A DNA stretch of 64,000 nt from Trichoplax adhaerens. Lineage: Eukaryota > Placozoa > Uniplacotomia > Trichoplacea > Trichoplacidae. The notes below the pieces were generated by a model. That model searched no databases and was not told the DNA's origin. It was given only the letters and a program-made list of their open reading frames with translations. How positions within the stretch are numbered: position 1 is the stretch's first letter; each line of letters opens with the position of its first letter. Below, piece after piece: positions 13,001 to 24,927 of this stretch. A program made the translations under genes and the position numbers. The stretch lies in assembly GCF_000150275.1 (NCBI RefSeq), contig NW_002060944.1, positions 3,538,229-3,602,228 of the forward strand, in the 5' to 3' direction.

Positions 13001-14144
13001 AATCTTCGATCTGAAAAGTTGCAATTTTATAAAGTACCGGTACCTAATGCAGTAGCTTACTAGAGGCTTAACTCTTAAGGCAAGTCACGTTGAAAGATAT
13101 TTTCCTAATGTTGAATAGATGTAAGATCTAACGGTTAAGAACGAACCTCACAAAATTGGTTACCGATATTTTCTTGAAATTGTAGCCCGATGAAGTAAAG
13201 AAAGCTTGTACAATTTTTTGAACGAATGGAGCAATTGCTTTTAGTCGAATACTCTATATTAACGTAGACTTTCTTTGCAACTCCAAAAGGAATATATGGA
13301 GAAATTAACCAAGCTCGTTGATGATGACCTTGATAACATATGGTGTATTTGCCGACCGTTTCGTTAAGAAATTTTGTATAAGCCCACTAGAAATATAATG
13401 TTGAAATCTTTTCTTAAAAAGTGTAATAAACCTGCAGAACTACGACCTATAATGCTACCAACTCAGTTTTTATAGCATTAATTTTGTAAATATTACAATG
13501 TATATAGAGAGAGAATCTGTTGCAGTTTCTGTAGGTCAATCAAGACTATGCTATCGATTCTATCAAATACGGCACTTTAATTCTATATGATAATCGACAG
13601 TGCCCAGTGACTTTTATGTTTGATGAATTTTTTATACTGCAAGGCTTGCAGTATCAAAATTGCGACGTAGCGATATCGGTATATGGACGTATGGTATATT
13701 GGCATAGGTATAAAATAGGTGAATCGAGTTGTTATCATAGCAAACCGCAGATTGTTATCGACTTACATTTCCGAGATGACCAGGAGGGCTTGTGCATGAT
13801 TTCCACCCAGGCCAGCCCAAATTTGCTGCTTGATATTTATTCGTATCGAGTAAAAGTTCTAGACATTAAAAAATTAAACAAATTGAAATGATAAAATTAT
13901 AACAGCCTTCTAGCAATATGTCCTGGTCGTATATCAATCACAACTGAGGAAAGCAGAACGCCAAGATAAGATAGTTTAATCTAATCGTTGTTAGACCAGC
14001 AGTTCTTCCGTATAATTACTAAACTGATTACTATATCGGCCAATGAATGCAATAACTTGAGTAACATCAAAGTTTACCTTTAGCAGCTAAGGTGTAAGAA
14101 CTATGAACGAGCAGAAGATAGAAGAAAGCCGTAAAAGTCTTCAT
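10091..14144 (-). CDS. Eph receptor-like type I membrane protein, kinase domain not found
   Basis: Exons: 14078-14144, 13767-13825, 13147-13386, 12345-12807, 12122-12262, 11995-12066, 11586-11930, 11123-11472, 10981-11029, 10639-10735, 10222-10237 (16 nt), 10091-10171. All join in phase (659 aa). Exon 1 is a signal peptide (MKTFTAFFYLLLVHSS). Residues ~24-205 resemble the ephrin ligand-binding domain (AWLISPYIPFGVAKKVYVNI; CSIIQNVQVWYKVCHP). A Cys-rich ephrin-receptor-like region follows (SCACKAGHE, CARCPTG, CYCGYD), then two FN3 domains (second: VPADPPQRISV... YGPQSQPIVFE) and a membrane helix (PAIAIGVAFTLLVFSIL). The last two exons give a short, partly hydrophobic tail (RCTICLILLCFLLHLLIAVL) and are the least certain part. 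Exon 2 has a NAGNAG acceptor (AAGCAG). The extracellular part fits a receptor for membrane-bound ephrins; without a kinase it could act as a decoy or co-receptor. Confidence 0.75.
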
Positions 14145-15925
14145 GCTTGACAGGAAATCAAATATGGCAGTACATCTAAGTTTTATAATGCTATAAATTA
14201 CGGATTCAGTCCGAATTAAAATAAGCTATTTTTAGGTTATTTTAAACCCGCTTTTGTTACCGAATTGGTCACCATGCGTTATTTTAATGGCTCTGAAAGT
14301 ATTTATGACGTAACATGCTAAATAACATATTGATCTATTCCTCTGATGAATTACAATTAGGGTAATGCAATTAGGTTTTGTAAATTAGATTCAATTTCAT
14401 AGTTTTCGTATTCTATCGGCTACCATTATGATAGAATTTGAGTAGACCACTACAGCTGCAACGGTTCAATATTTAGAAACTTGATTTATCGTTGACGGCA
14501 CAGTTATTGATCGACAAAGAGGAAAGCGCATCGCGTCTATGGTATACGCGAACGTAAGCGTATATTATTCTAGGCTACATGACATATCTAGCGATGAATA
14601 TTTACTACAATTTAGTTTGCAATAACTTATGAATAAACTAAAAATTATGTAGGTTAGGTTTCTTTTCGATTGAATTATTATTCGTTTAATTTTGTACAGC
14701 CATTATAAGGCAATAATGAACAGTGCAAAGGGGAAGTAACGATATGTTATGTTGTCATATCTTTATTTTCCTGTCAAGGGCTGTTGATGTACGTAATTGA
14801 CGTTCGGAGAACTTTATTATGGGTAAACTTATCAAATGCGTTCGAATATCGCATGTCGTAATGAATACTCTCTAAGTTAAATAATATTCGCATGTAACAA
14901 TTAGTTCAATTATATTCGTATAAATCAATTTATGCTTATCTATATAAGACAGTAATGAAAATAATACTGGCGCATGGCGCTAGAATACTATCGATAATAG
15001 CTAAAGAACTTAAATGGAAGCGCAAGGCTGATATTATTACCGCATTATCCATTAGTCTAGACTATTTGTAAGTGCATTTGCACTAAAATGGATAGAGGGT
15101 GCCGCATACTCAGTATAGCTCAAAGAAGCAGAGATGGATAAGTATGCTTATTATCTCATAGTGCCATACGAGTATAAAGCATGATAGGAATAAGGTCCGT
15201 GAGCTACTTCTGTCTGTTTCTCAATTTTCTTCACATATGAAGTTGTTCTCTAAACAAATTGCCTATCTACTGAGTCGCACCTCTTCCCATAGTTTAGGTC
15301 TAGCCTGCAGTTAGGAGCTATCGATACTCATTGCATAGCGCAGAGAGTAAGATCGAGCAAAGCGAGTGATGGCGGAGAGGTTTATAAAGAGTGTTCTATA
15401 TATACAGTCAGAAATATTAAGATCTAAATGGAGATAGTGTCCCTGTGGCTAATTGAGTTAATGTTTTAGAAGTCTAGTAACTACGTAGTAACACCATGGC
15501 GCGATTACTCATGGAGTATACAAAAGAGGGGTATTCATTTTCGTCTTGAGTAAAGTTTAAATAGGAAATTTAAAATATATTTTGGACAATTATATTTGTG
15601 ACTATTTATATGCCTGTAATTACATCAACAAAGCCTCAATTTGTAGACTATGCACATAAAAAGCAATTTACGCAACAGTTTTGAGCAATAAAGTTGATAT
15701 TTCTGCTTACTGATTATACAGTATACTTTTTGTAAAGAAAGACTAAGATATATTTCTCTCTAACCTAGTGAATTCGTTTTGAAACGTGCCTATATGAGAA
15801 TTGAAATGCAAGACGTTACACAATTTTAAAATTAAAATTTATAACATAAATTTGAAGTTGCTTAAAGTTAACTAAAGGTGAATTGCAGATGATGATTACG
15901 ACTCCAAGACGACTTGATTAATCAT
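14145..15925. other. Gene-free intergenic stretch
   Basis: This lies upstream of the Eph-like receptor and would hold its promoter. I see no exon or tandem repeat on either strand. GC content varies a little around 15.0-15.4 kb, without a recognisable feature. Confidence 0.5.
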
Positions 15926-15957
15926 AATTGATTGATTGATTGATTATTTATTTATTG
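15926..15957. repeat. TGAT microsatellite followed by TTTA repeats
   Basis: Five or six TGAT units followed by TTATTTATTTATT. It marks the left edge of the ~182-bp tandem array. The same TGAT microsatellite recurs at 34.75 kb. Confidence 0.8.
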
Positions 15958-16850
15958 AAGGGCACGCTCCAAATCAGGGATAGCTTGACTTCAATCATAA
16001 TGGATAGGGTACCTCTCGAATAGATACTCTAACCCACACAGAACTTTAATGAAGTATTCAAAAAGCATGTTATAAAATCAGATCTAGCATCTCTCGAATA
16101 GCTACTCTAAACACTCGCATACCGCTTTCATTCCAGCCACTACAAGTACTGGTCGAACTAGAGATACTCGGAGTGCCATATACGATAGTTGTGCTTAATA
16201 GCTTAGCAAAGTGTATACCATAAATCACGCATCCCTGATTTCAATCATGTTATAAAATCAGATCATGCACCTCTCGAATAGCTACTCTAAACACTCGCAT
16301 ACCGCTTTCATTCCAGTCATTGCAATTACTGGTCGAATCCCTCTCCTCTCTAGTGATACTTGGAGTGCCAAATCCGATACTTGATATAGCTTACAATCTT
16401 CAAAGTGTATGCTATAAATCACGCATTCCTTGACTTTAATCATGTTCTAAAATCAGATCTAGCACCTACTCTAAACACTCGCATACCGCTTTCATTCCAG
16501 TCATTACAATTATTGATCGAATCCCTCTCCTCCCTAGTGATACTTGGAGTGGCATACAAGATACTTGTGCTTAATAGCTTACAATCTTCAAAATATATGC
16601 TAGAAATCACGCATCCCTTGATTTCAATCATGTTTTAAAATCAGTCATGACTTAAAATCAGATCATGCACCTCTGGAATAGCTACTCTAGACACTCGCAT
16701 ACCGCTTTCATTCCAGTCATTACAAGTACCGGTCGAACCCCTCTCCTCCCTAGTGATACTCGGAGTGGCATATACGATACTTGTGCTTAATAGCTTACAA
16801 TCTTCAAAGTGTAAGCTAGAAATCATGCATCCTTCGACTTCAATCAGAAT
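15958..16850. repeat. Tandem array, unit about 182 bp, four copies plus a partial
   Basis: GCATACCGCTTTCATTCCAG recurs at 16118, 16298, 16481 and 16698 (periods 180, 183, 217). The long last period holds an extra copy of an AAAATCAGTCATG-type segment. A degenerate partial unit starts near 15960. Shared blocks include CTCTCGAATAGCTACTCTA, GTGATACT(T/C)GGAGTG and AATCTTCAAAGTGTA. The short open frames in both directions repeat with the unit and are not genes. Confidence 0.9.
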
Positions 16851-16870
16851 GATTATTTTATATTTCGATG

Positions 16871-18256
16871 AGTACTAGCAAACAATTAACGGTATTATTT
16901 TTGGGCAGTGTAACATTATGATCTTATATAGAAGATGCCTAGTATAGTAATATCCTAATATACGAATGCTTATCATATACCATTTAAGTACTGATTTGCA
17001 TTACATTTATAATGTACGACATCATGACGACATATAGACGACATTATCTCAATCTCATCCAAAACCTATAAATACCCTTGCAAGCTAACTCGTTAGTCAG
17101 TTCCTACGTTCCTGCTATCTCAAATACCTTATTTATAACAATCATATCATTGTTAGCCTATAACTTGTATCTCAATAAAATCCTTTATACCTGCTATCAT
17201 CGTCTACCTTAAAATACTCTACGCTACTTAAAGAAGAATTATTACAGACAGTGTTGCCTTAACCTATGGTAGCGGGCCATTAGTCTAGTTTGTGTTCTTT
17301 ATTTTACATTAGCCTAGGTGTTCTACTTTGCCGGGAAAGTAGCCGGCTCGCGGTAGCGGATTCAAAGTCAACAAACTAGAGTACCCAATACAAGTACTAC
17401 ACTTCGACATACGTTACCAATAAAGGGACAGCAACAATTAACAGTATTATTTTTGGACAGTGCTGCCTTAACCTACGATAGCGGGCCATTAATCTCGTTT
17501 GTGTTCTTTATTGCACATTAGCCTAGGTGTTCTACTTTGCCGGGAAAGTAGCCGGCTCGCGGTAGCGGATTCAAAGTCAACAAACCAGAGTACCCGATAC
17601 AAGTACTACACTTAGACATACGTTACCAATAAAGGGACAGCAACAATGAACAGTATTATTTTTGGACAGTGCTGCCTTAACCTACGATAGCGGGCCATTA
17701 ATCTCGTTTGTGTTCTTTATTTCACATTAGCCTAGGTGTTCTACTTTGCCGGGAAAGTGCAAGGCTCGCGGTAGCGGATTCAAAGTCAACAAACTAGAGT
17801 AACCAATACAAGTACCACACTTAGACATACGTTACCAATAAAGGGACAGCAACAATGAACAGTATTATTTTTGGACAGTGCTGCCTTAACCTACGATAGC
17901 GGGCCATTAATCTCGTTTGTGTTCTTTATTTCACATTAGCCTAGGTGTTCTACTTTGCCGGGAAAGTGCAAGGCTCGCGGTAGCAGATTCAAAGTCAACA
18001 AACTAGAGTAACCAATACAAGTACCACACTTAGACATACGTTATCAATAAAGGGACAGCAACAATGAACAGTATTATTTTTGGACAGTGCTGCCTTAACC
18101 TACGATAGCGGGCCATTAATCTCGTTTATGTTCTTTATTTCACATTAGCCTAGGTGTTCTACTTTGCCGGGAAAGTGCAAGGCTCGCGGTAGCGGATTCA
18201 AAGTCAACAAACTAGAGTACCCAATACGAGTACTACACTTGGACATACGTTACCAA
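16871..18256. repeat. 209-bp satellite array, five complete units plus a split first unit
   Basis: CAGTG(T/C)TGCCTTAACCTA recurs at 17249, 17458, 17667, 17876 and 18085, exactly 209 bases apart each time. The head of the first unit (ACAATTAACGGTATTATTTT) lies 340 bases to the left, at 16881-16908, cut off by an inserted element. Units at 17249 and 17458 carry GTAGCCGGCTCG where the next three carry GTGCAAGGCTCG, so there are two subtypes in blocks. Divergence between units is very low. I see no conserved reading frame. Confidence 0.93.
16909..17246. mobile_element. Solo LTR, 338 bp, inserted in a satellite unit
   Basis: The element begins TGTAACATTATG and ends GAATTATTACA, with TGTAA/TTACA terminal inverted repeats. 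It is flanked by GGCAG (16904-16908) and GACAG (17247-17251), a 5-base target-site duplication with one mismatch. Inside there is a TATAAATA box (near 17070), a likely start region (CTCGTTAGTCAGTTCC) and an AATAAA signal (near 17176), in LTR order. No internal retroelement genes remain, which fits recombination between two LTRs. It splits a satellite unit whose two halves can be rejoined across it. Confidence 0.8.
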
Positions 18257-18487
18257 CACAGGGGTAAAAGGTAAAATGGGTTCAACTACCATACAGTACC
18301 GTATGTTCAACTGGGGACTAGTCCACGATTTTGGGGGGTTTTTATTCCTCTTGTGTAAGCCAAGTGTTATCAAGTCTTGTTTGAGCCATCGTACGAGCAG
18401 AACGAGGTCGTTGAATGACGCATGCGCATTTCAGCTCGTCCACTCCATAATACAGTAATCGGAATCGACTGCTGTCCGTAAATTGAC

Positions 18488-18545
18488 GCACAGTACAGTA
18501 CACTGTCGACTACAGTACACTATACTGTAGTGTACAGTACAAAAA
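18488..18545. repeat. ACAGT/ACTGT palindromic island upstream of the SLC27A gene
   Basis: A short cluster (CAGTACAGTACACTGTCGAC, then TACAGTACACTATACTGTAG and TGTACAGTAC) lies about 230 bases upstream of the fatty-acid transporter start codon. It is the same repeat family as at 4.85, 39.8 and 48.8 kb. A smaller open frame at 18276-18458 overlaps its left side; I do not consider it a gene. Confidence 0.75.
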
Positions 18546-18769
18546 GAAACACTGTCACTTTCATCTCTGTCCAAGGGCTGTAAGCCATTTCGGCCATTTT
18601 CTCCCCATTGACAGCCATTCCTTTTTTTTATTAATAAAAGCTTAATCTAAAAACGAAATTGCCATTGGATGGTGGAATATTGTTGACGAGTGCGATATCA
18701 ATTTATTTTCTAAAGGTCAATCCAATTTTTCGTTAGGGATCCTATCGTAATACGAAAATTAGCTTGATC

Positions 18770-21700
18770 ATGTTTTCAGCCATTGCAAGTTACTTTCAAG
18801 ATCGTCCACTTTTGAAGGTATCGACTATTGCTGCTCCGGTGCTCTTAGCACATCAATGGTGCCAGTCTTCGTGCTTGTCTTTAACTTGTTTAGGTTTCTC
18901 GTTGTATATTTTTACTGGTGGTTGGAAGACATTATGGATTGCATATATGACAATAGGAAGAGACGCAAGGTAAGCTTTGCCAACACTTCTCCAACCGAGA
19001 TTCGGACAGTGTTTTAGTCTACATCCTATTGACCTCTTTCAAAACTTTCACTCCTTGACTCATGGAGAAATTTTTTTTGCTATTCCTCTACGTTGACGAC
19101 GATCATCTAATTTTTTTTTTTTGCAATAAAAGTGACGTAAGTGTGGCCAATTTGTCCATATACCTTTTGACTGGACATTGTCCATTAAATTGAATTAATC
19201 ATATCATTTTTATTGATAACTGTAAAACGCCGCAAAGTATCAAAAGATTCTTTTCATGATAGTTTATTAGTGATACCAGTAAAAAATTTCTTTATCTCAT
19301 GATGAAATTCATCACTTTTGTACACCTAGAAACATTCAACAATATCGACAATATGGCATTAAAAGCATTGTATTGTAAACTCTGTAAGTGATCGGTTAAT
19401 TTTGCTTCCCTTATTAGCTGTGATACTTGGCTCCCATTTCTGCTTAATTAATTAATTAATAAATATACCGTAATTAAAGTATTCGTGGGTTATTACATAC
19501 TTTTTATAGATGGTTTAGTAAACATGGACAATACTGTAAACATAATTGGTTGAGTCAGCCGTGATCTTGCAGCACTGTTATAAACCAGATTGATTTGCAG
19601 ATGATAACGATCCCAAAATGAGTTTGTTTTACAAATTGCCTTGACTATACTCAGTTGGTAAAATAGACTTTCTTAACTGGTTAAATGTATTGAGGATATA
19701 GGGCAAGCTACTGATGAATCAAGATTTGGCTTCATTTGTAGCCATGCCAGATATCATCGTCGACCTATTTACTTTTTAGCTTTGCAGCTTTACCGCTTTC
19801 AATGAATTTACTTGAAGATTGAATCCATTAAGATCTAAACTTCACTTATAACGCGTGATCTAAGTCATATTAAGGCATCTTGTACCACAAATGAGATATG
19901 TATTCTTAAAATATCTCTTTATGATGAACTAAATTTCTTCAATATCTCTAAAACGTCGTTAATTTCTTCTCAATTATAATTATTGAATTAACAGGAATTA
20001 TTATACCGGTAATTATAATATCGTATAATTCTTTTCGTATAGGGGGTTGTCATTTGTTATTCGCGGTCGCAGGAGAATACGTCAACTACGAGACAAGCAT
20101 GCTATTATAGCAGATGTCTTTTTGGAGAACGTCAGAAAAGATCCTAACAGGATTGCCTTCTATTACGAAGACCGTAGCTACACGTTTCAAGAAGCTGAAG
20201 ATATGACCAACCAAGTTGCCCGATTCTTCAATAAGGTATTCAAAATTCAATTGAACCTATTATATTCATATTGATAATGATCATTTTATATCCATATGGC
20301 TATTTCAACAACTATCGTAACGACATTAGAATATGGGATTAATAGCTTATCAGTTGTAATTGCAGTACTACTAGAATGGCGTCTAATGACGACTTCTAAG
20401 TAGGAAAGTAAACATGTATCTAGTAGAGTGCATAGTATAAACGTATGATGAAAGATGACTCTCTTTGACCAAGTTTGTAGCATTTTTTATAATTAACCTT
20501 TAGATGATCTTCATTTCACATTCTTATTCTTTATATTGGTATAACCAATTTCAGCTAGGTTATAAGAAGGGTGATGTTGTTGCATTATATATGGAATCGT
20601 GCCCAGAATTTGTCATGATTTGGTTAGGTTTATCCAAATTGGGCGTTGTAACAGCTTTACTGAATCATAATTTACGTGCAAAGTCTTTGGCCCACTGTGT
20701 TAACGTTTCTCAATGCAGAGCTGTCATCTTTAGTGGCGACTTAGTTGATGCTATTGTTGAGATTCGTGATGAATTAGATTCGGAAATGGCTTATTTTAGT
20801 TACCGTGAGCCAACAGCAATGGACAATATACCACAATACCAGGAGCTAACTACTGCATTTAATGGCTGTTCAAAAGAACCCTTGAGAGTCGAATATGACA
20901 GACAGTTTACTGGTAAAATATTCTCTATTGTAGCAAGATAGTACGTTTATAATATAACTAATAGATTTATAATTACCTATGGATTAATCTCTTTGTGTTT
21001 TACATTCTTAAATTTTATTAGATCGATTGATATATATTTATACATCTGGCACTACTGGCTTGCCGAAAGCATCTGTTATTTCAAATAGCAGGTAAGCCAC
21101 TAGCGAATTATTGATATCTAACTATATATGCATAGCATACGCGAATTAAGGGATCACTTATGATGGAGAATTTATAATTTACATTTGCAATGACCCTGTG
21201 TAGGTATTTCTTTGCTACTACTGGCGTAGCTAGTCTGTTAAATATTGACAGTAAAGATACTGTATACTGTGCACTGCCAATATACCATTCTGCCGGTGGA
21301 ATGTTAGGCGTTGGTAGCTGCCTAATACATGGTGCCAGTTTGGCAATTCGCAAGAAATTTTCTGCCAGTCGATTTTGGGATGATTGCATTAAATATAACT
21401 GCACGGTAAGAGACGTGCTTTTGCCATTTTGTGAAATAGTTCTGAGAATTTCTTTACAGTAAAAATTGATATGACGATTGTCTATCATCACGATAGGTTA
21501 TACAGTATATAGGAGAAACTTGCCGTTACCTTCTTGCTCAGCCAGAGAAGCCGGTAGACAAACGTCATAAAGTTCGACTTGCTTTTGGAAATGGTTTAAG
21601 ACGGAACATATGGCACGAATTTAAAGATCGATTTCAAATTGAGCAAATTGGAGAATTTTATGGATCAACTGAGGGCAATGCAAACTTGATAAACATAGAT

Positions 21701-22444
21701 AATACTCCTTTTTCCGTAGGTTTTAACTCCGCATTAATTCCATGGGTTTATCCAGTACAATTAGTTAAAGTTGATAAAGCTACTGGTAAACCAATTCGAG
21801 GTAGCAACGGCCTGTGCATTATGTGTAAACCAGGTGAACCAGGCGAACTTATGGGTCGGATTGTTCAGAAAGATTTATCACGCCATTTTGACGGATATGT
21901 TAACCAAGAAGCGACGAATAAGAAAATTGTTCGAGATGTGATGCGTAAAGGAGACTCATTTTTTGCAACTGGAGATATTTTAGTAAAGAATGAGCTTGGA
22001 TATACTTTCTTTCTTGATCGAACCGGCGATACTTATAGATGGAAAGGAGAAAACGTTTCAACTACTGAAGTAGAATCGACCATTTTATCAGTTGTTGGCT
22101 TTCGAGATGTAGCTGTTTATGGCGTTGAAGTTGGCAATTTAGAAGGAAAGGCTGGCATGGCAGCTGTTTCAGATCCTAATAATGATCTTGATATGGAACA
22201 TTTAAATCAAAGTCTAAAAAAGTCATTACCACCATACGCTAGGCCCCTTTTTATTAGGTTACTGCTTGCAATCGACCAGACATCGACATTTAAACTAGCA
22301 AAGACAAGATTGAAAGCTGAAGGGTTTGATCCCAGTAAGGTTGATTCTGATAAATTATTCTATTTCAATAGTAGTGTAGGTCATTACCAAACTTTAGACG
22401 GAGAAATATATAAGGCTATTCAATCAGGTTCGATCCGATTTTAG
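18770..22444 (+). CDS. SLC27A: Long-chain fatty acid transport protein / very-long-chain acyl-CoA synthetase, SLC27A family
   Basis: Six exons: 18770-18969, 20043-20235, 20555-20912, 21022-21091, 21204-21405, 21497-22444, in phase, 656 aa; the family is usually about 620-650. The first ~60 residues contain a hydrophobic membrane-anchoring segment (SLTCLGFSLYIFTGGW). The AMP-binding P-loop YIYTSGTTGLPKA is at about residues 255-267. The FATP/VLACS signature GDTYRWKGENVSTTEVE is at about 518-534. Other matches are RKKFSASRFWDDCIKYNCT, GNGLR, IGEFYGSTEGN, VEGKAGM-like EGKAGMAAV and FDGYVNQEATNKKI. The enzyme activates long-chain fatty acids with ATP and CoA and drives their uptake, probably at the plasma membrane or ER. 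Which vertebrate paralogue (SLC27A1 or A4 look closest) cannot be decided by eye. No defect is seen. Confidence 0.95.
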
Positions 22445-24927
22445 TGAGTATCATGAAAGATGATGAGATAACTACGATTATCTTTATCTTTGTATGTATA
22501 AATGTATGCTTGCAAGGTTAAGTTGCGTTTTTAGTATTGGTGGTAAATATCTTACCGCTTCCAGTCCTTTATTGTTATGCTATCGAAACTGCTACTCTGG
22601 TAATTTATTCACTGTCGAATGATTTTTCGAATCTCTAATTCTGTTTATCGAGTAGCAAGTGTGATGACTGGATATTCCCAAGTGTAGCCTGTACTAGTGA
22701 TAATCTGAATTTAATATGATAAACATGCAGTACTGCTATTTGACAATTAATCTGGTCAAAAAAATATTTTTTAAAATCATTCGTACAGTACCACTTAATT
22801 GTCAGTAACTTAAGCAAATTCTGTTTAGGGAACGTTTCTTTATAGACTTTATTAAAGTCATTGTATGTACACGAATCATTTATGTCTGTTATTAGCGGAT
22901 CGACTTTAATATGGTTGTTTTAGATGAGTAAAATGCCAAGGAATGTGAGCTTGCACAAGCTCTTATTAGCTCAGTAAGGTTGCAGCTGAGAAAATTGTAC
23001 TACGCAGAAATACTGCAGGGGTTTTACAATTTAGATTTTATGAAAATTTATAGCCTTGTAGTATAAAGACATCCTATTGACATGCAAAACATGCACCACA
23101 TGCTGGCTTGAGAGTGGAAATAAAATAGATCAAAAATGTGACTTATTTTTTAAATCTTTATTCTAATAATTCCTACGTGCACTTATGTAATAGGTAACTT
23201 GTTCATAATTTATACTTATGTAATGATGGCAGTTAAGAGAGTTTCATAAATATGTAGAGTGAAGCGTGATATCGCAGTAATTTCATTTCTTTTATCGTTT
23301 GCACGATTTGAGGACAGAGTAACGAGGTCGTCGAATAGTTTAGCTCGGTATATGCATCTACTAGTAGGCAGGAATTAAATTAATGAGAATACTTCGATAA
23401 GTCCCTTCTTTCTTAATGCAATATAATTTTTATTTCACTTTGAATGGATTACCATTGCCACATCATTTCCGTACAGCAATCAATGATTAGCAAATACACA
23501 GATTTGAAAATTACTGTATAAGCTGAATACTTTAAGGCTATTACGTTTCATCAATGATTGATTTCATCTATAGTTTTATGCTGCCCAATGCATTACAGTG
23601 CACATTATTTGCATCCTAGGTTGTAGTGATACAGAGTATAATACCGTATATTTATATTTACAAGTTACCGTTGCTAGCTAAAGACTTTGTAGTCTTATTT
23701 CATTCTTAGATTGATTTACAACAAGGCCTAATTTAGATATTTAAATTACAATGTCATTCTCACTGCCAAATCTATAGGAAAATGTAGACTCATCTAAAGG
23801 AACAGATTTTACACTTGCGAGTAATTGTACTCGGGGTTAAACAGTACAACAATCTGACAATAGCGATTATTGTAAGTTTTCTATCAATCGCCTGAGGTCA
23901 ATATTTTTCAGCTATCGTTATAATTACATTGACATGTAACTACATCGAACATCTATTGAGCGCCACCAAAACTTAGTTCTTGATTGACTACCATCTACTA
24001 TTTACCCACGATGTCAAATAAATATATCTATTATAATTAGAATGTAATAATTAACATGGCATCAAATGAACTTGTTGAATACCAGTCAAGTTAACACCCA
24101 ATATGTAGCATTGTAATTATGCTAATTCGATCGATTAAAATAATAATGTTGCCATGGATTGCCAAGCATGGAATAAAGAATACAGGACAATTGTTACCAC
24201 GTTACAATATCAGTAAATCATTTGGCTGTTGTTATGGTGCTTCGGAATGTGATAAAAGTAATACTACGTCAGAGTAAATTATTCAATAACCAAATCATGC
24301 ATGTCTTCCTGTATGTACGTACATGAGAATTAAGAAAGGTCCGGTTTTAAAATTAGTATTGAATATCGATTAATATAAATGTATAGACTATTATCTAACC
24401 CCATAATAGATAAACTGTTCGTTAAGAATGATAGTGCATGCTGCAACAGTGCAGAATTAGTCGTCGACACCAAGATATAGAAGGTCCTAATTATCCTGAT
24501 TACGCTATATTCATACTAGTAGTAGTTATTGTTAAAACCGCAGAGTTTGCTTGTGTACCTACATTAGTTAAAGTTATACCTTTAAGCAACTAACTTGCGG
24601 CAAGTTGGACCATCAAAATTGCTCATTTTTAATTGGAGATATCTGATCTCTGTTGATATTTGACACTCTGCAATATTACTATTTTCACGCCAACCACGAA
24701 TTTTCATTAGCCAAATTTTATTAGTAACGTTATCTTATCCTGAAAAAAATTTTCAAAGTCTCCTTGGTCGAAAAATTTTACTGTAGTCGCTCAAGACGAG
24801 TTAATCCCATCGATATTGACAGATATAAACTGCCCAGAGTGATGATTAATCTTTTTTACTGAAAATTAATATAGAGGATTGTGACAGTGTTGGAAAATAT
24901 AAACTCATTTTCTATCAAATTATTGCT
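22445..24927. other. Gene-free intergenic stretch
   Basis: It holds the 3' untranslated region of the fatty-acid transporter and the promoter side of the next gene. I find no exon with both splice sites and no tandem repeat. Confidence 0.5.

Noticed and set aside
13607-13891. A 94-codon plus-strand open frame with protein-like composition
   Set aside because: It is antisense to the second exon (13,767-13,825) of the Eph-like receptor, whose splice sites and phases fit exactly; the plus frame has no start or splice context.
16405-16826. Open frames on both strands in the 182-bp array
   Set aside because: They repeat with the array unit and overlap each other on opposite strands.
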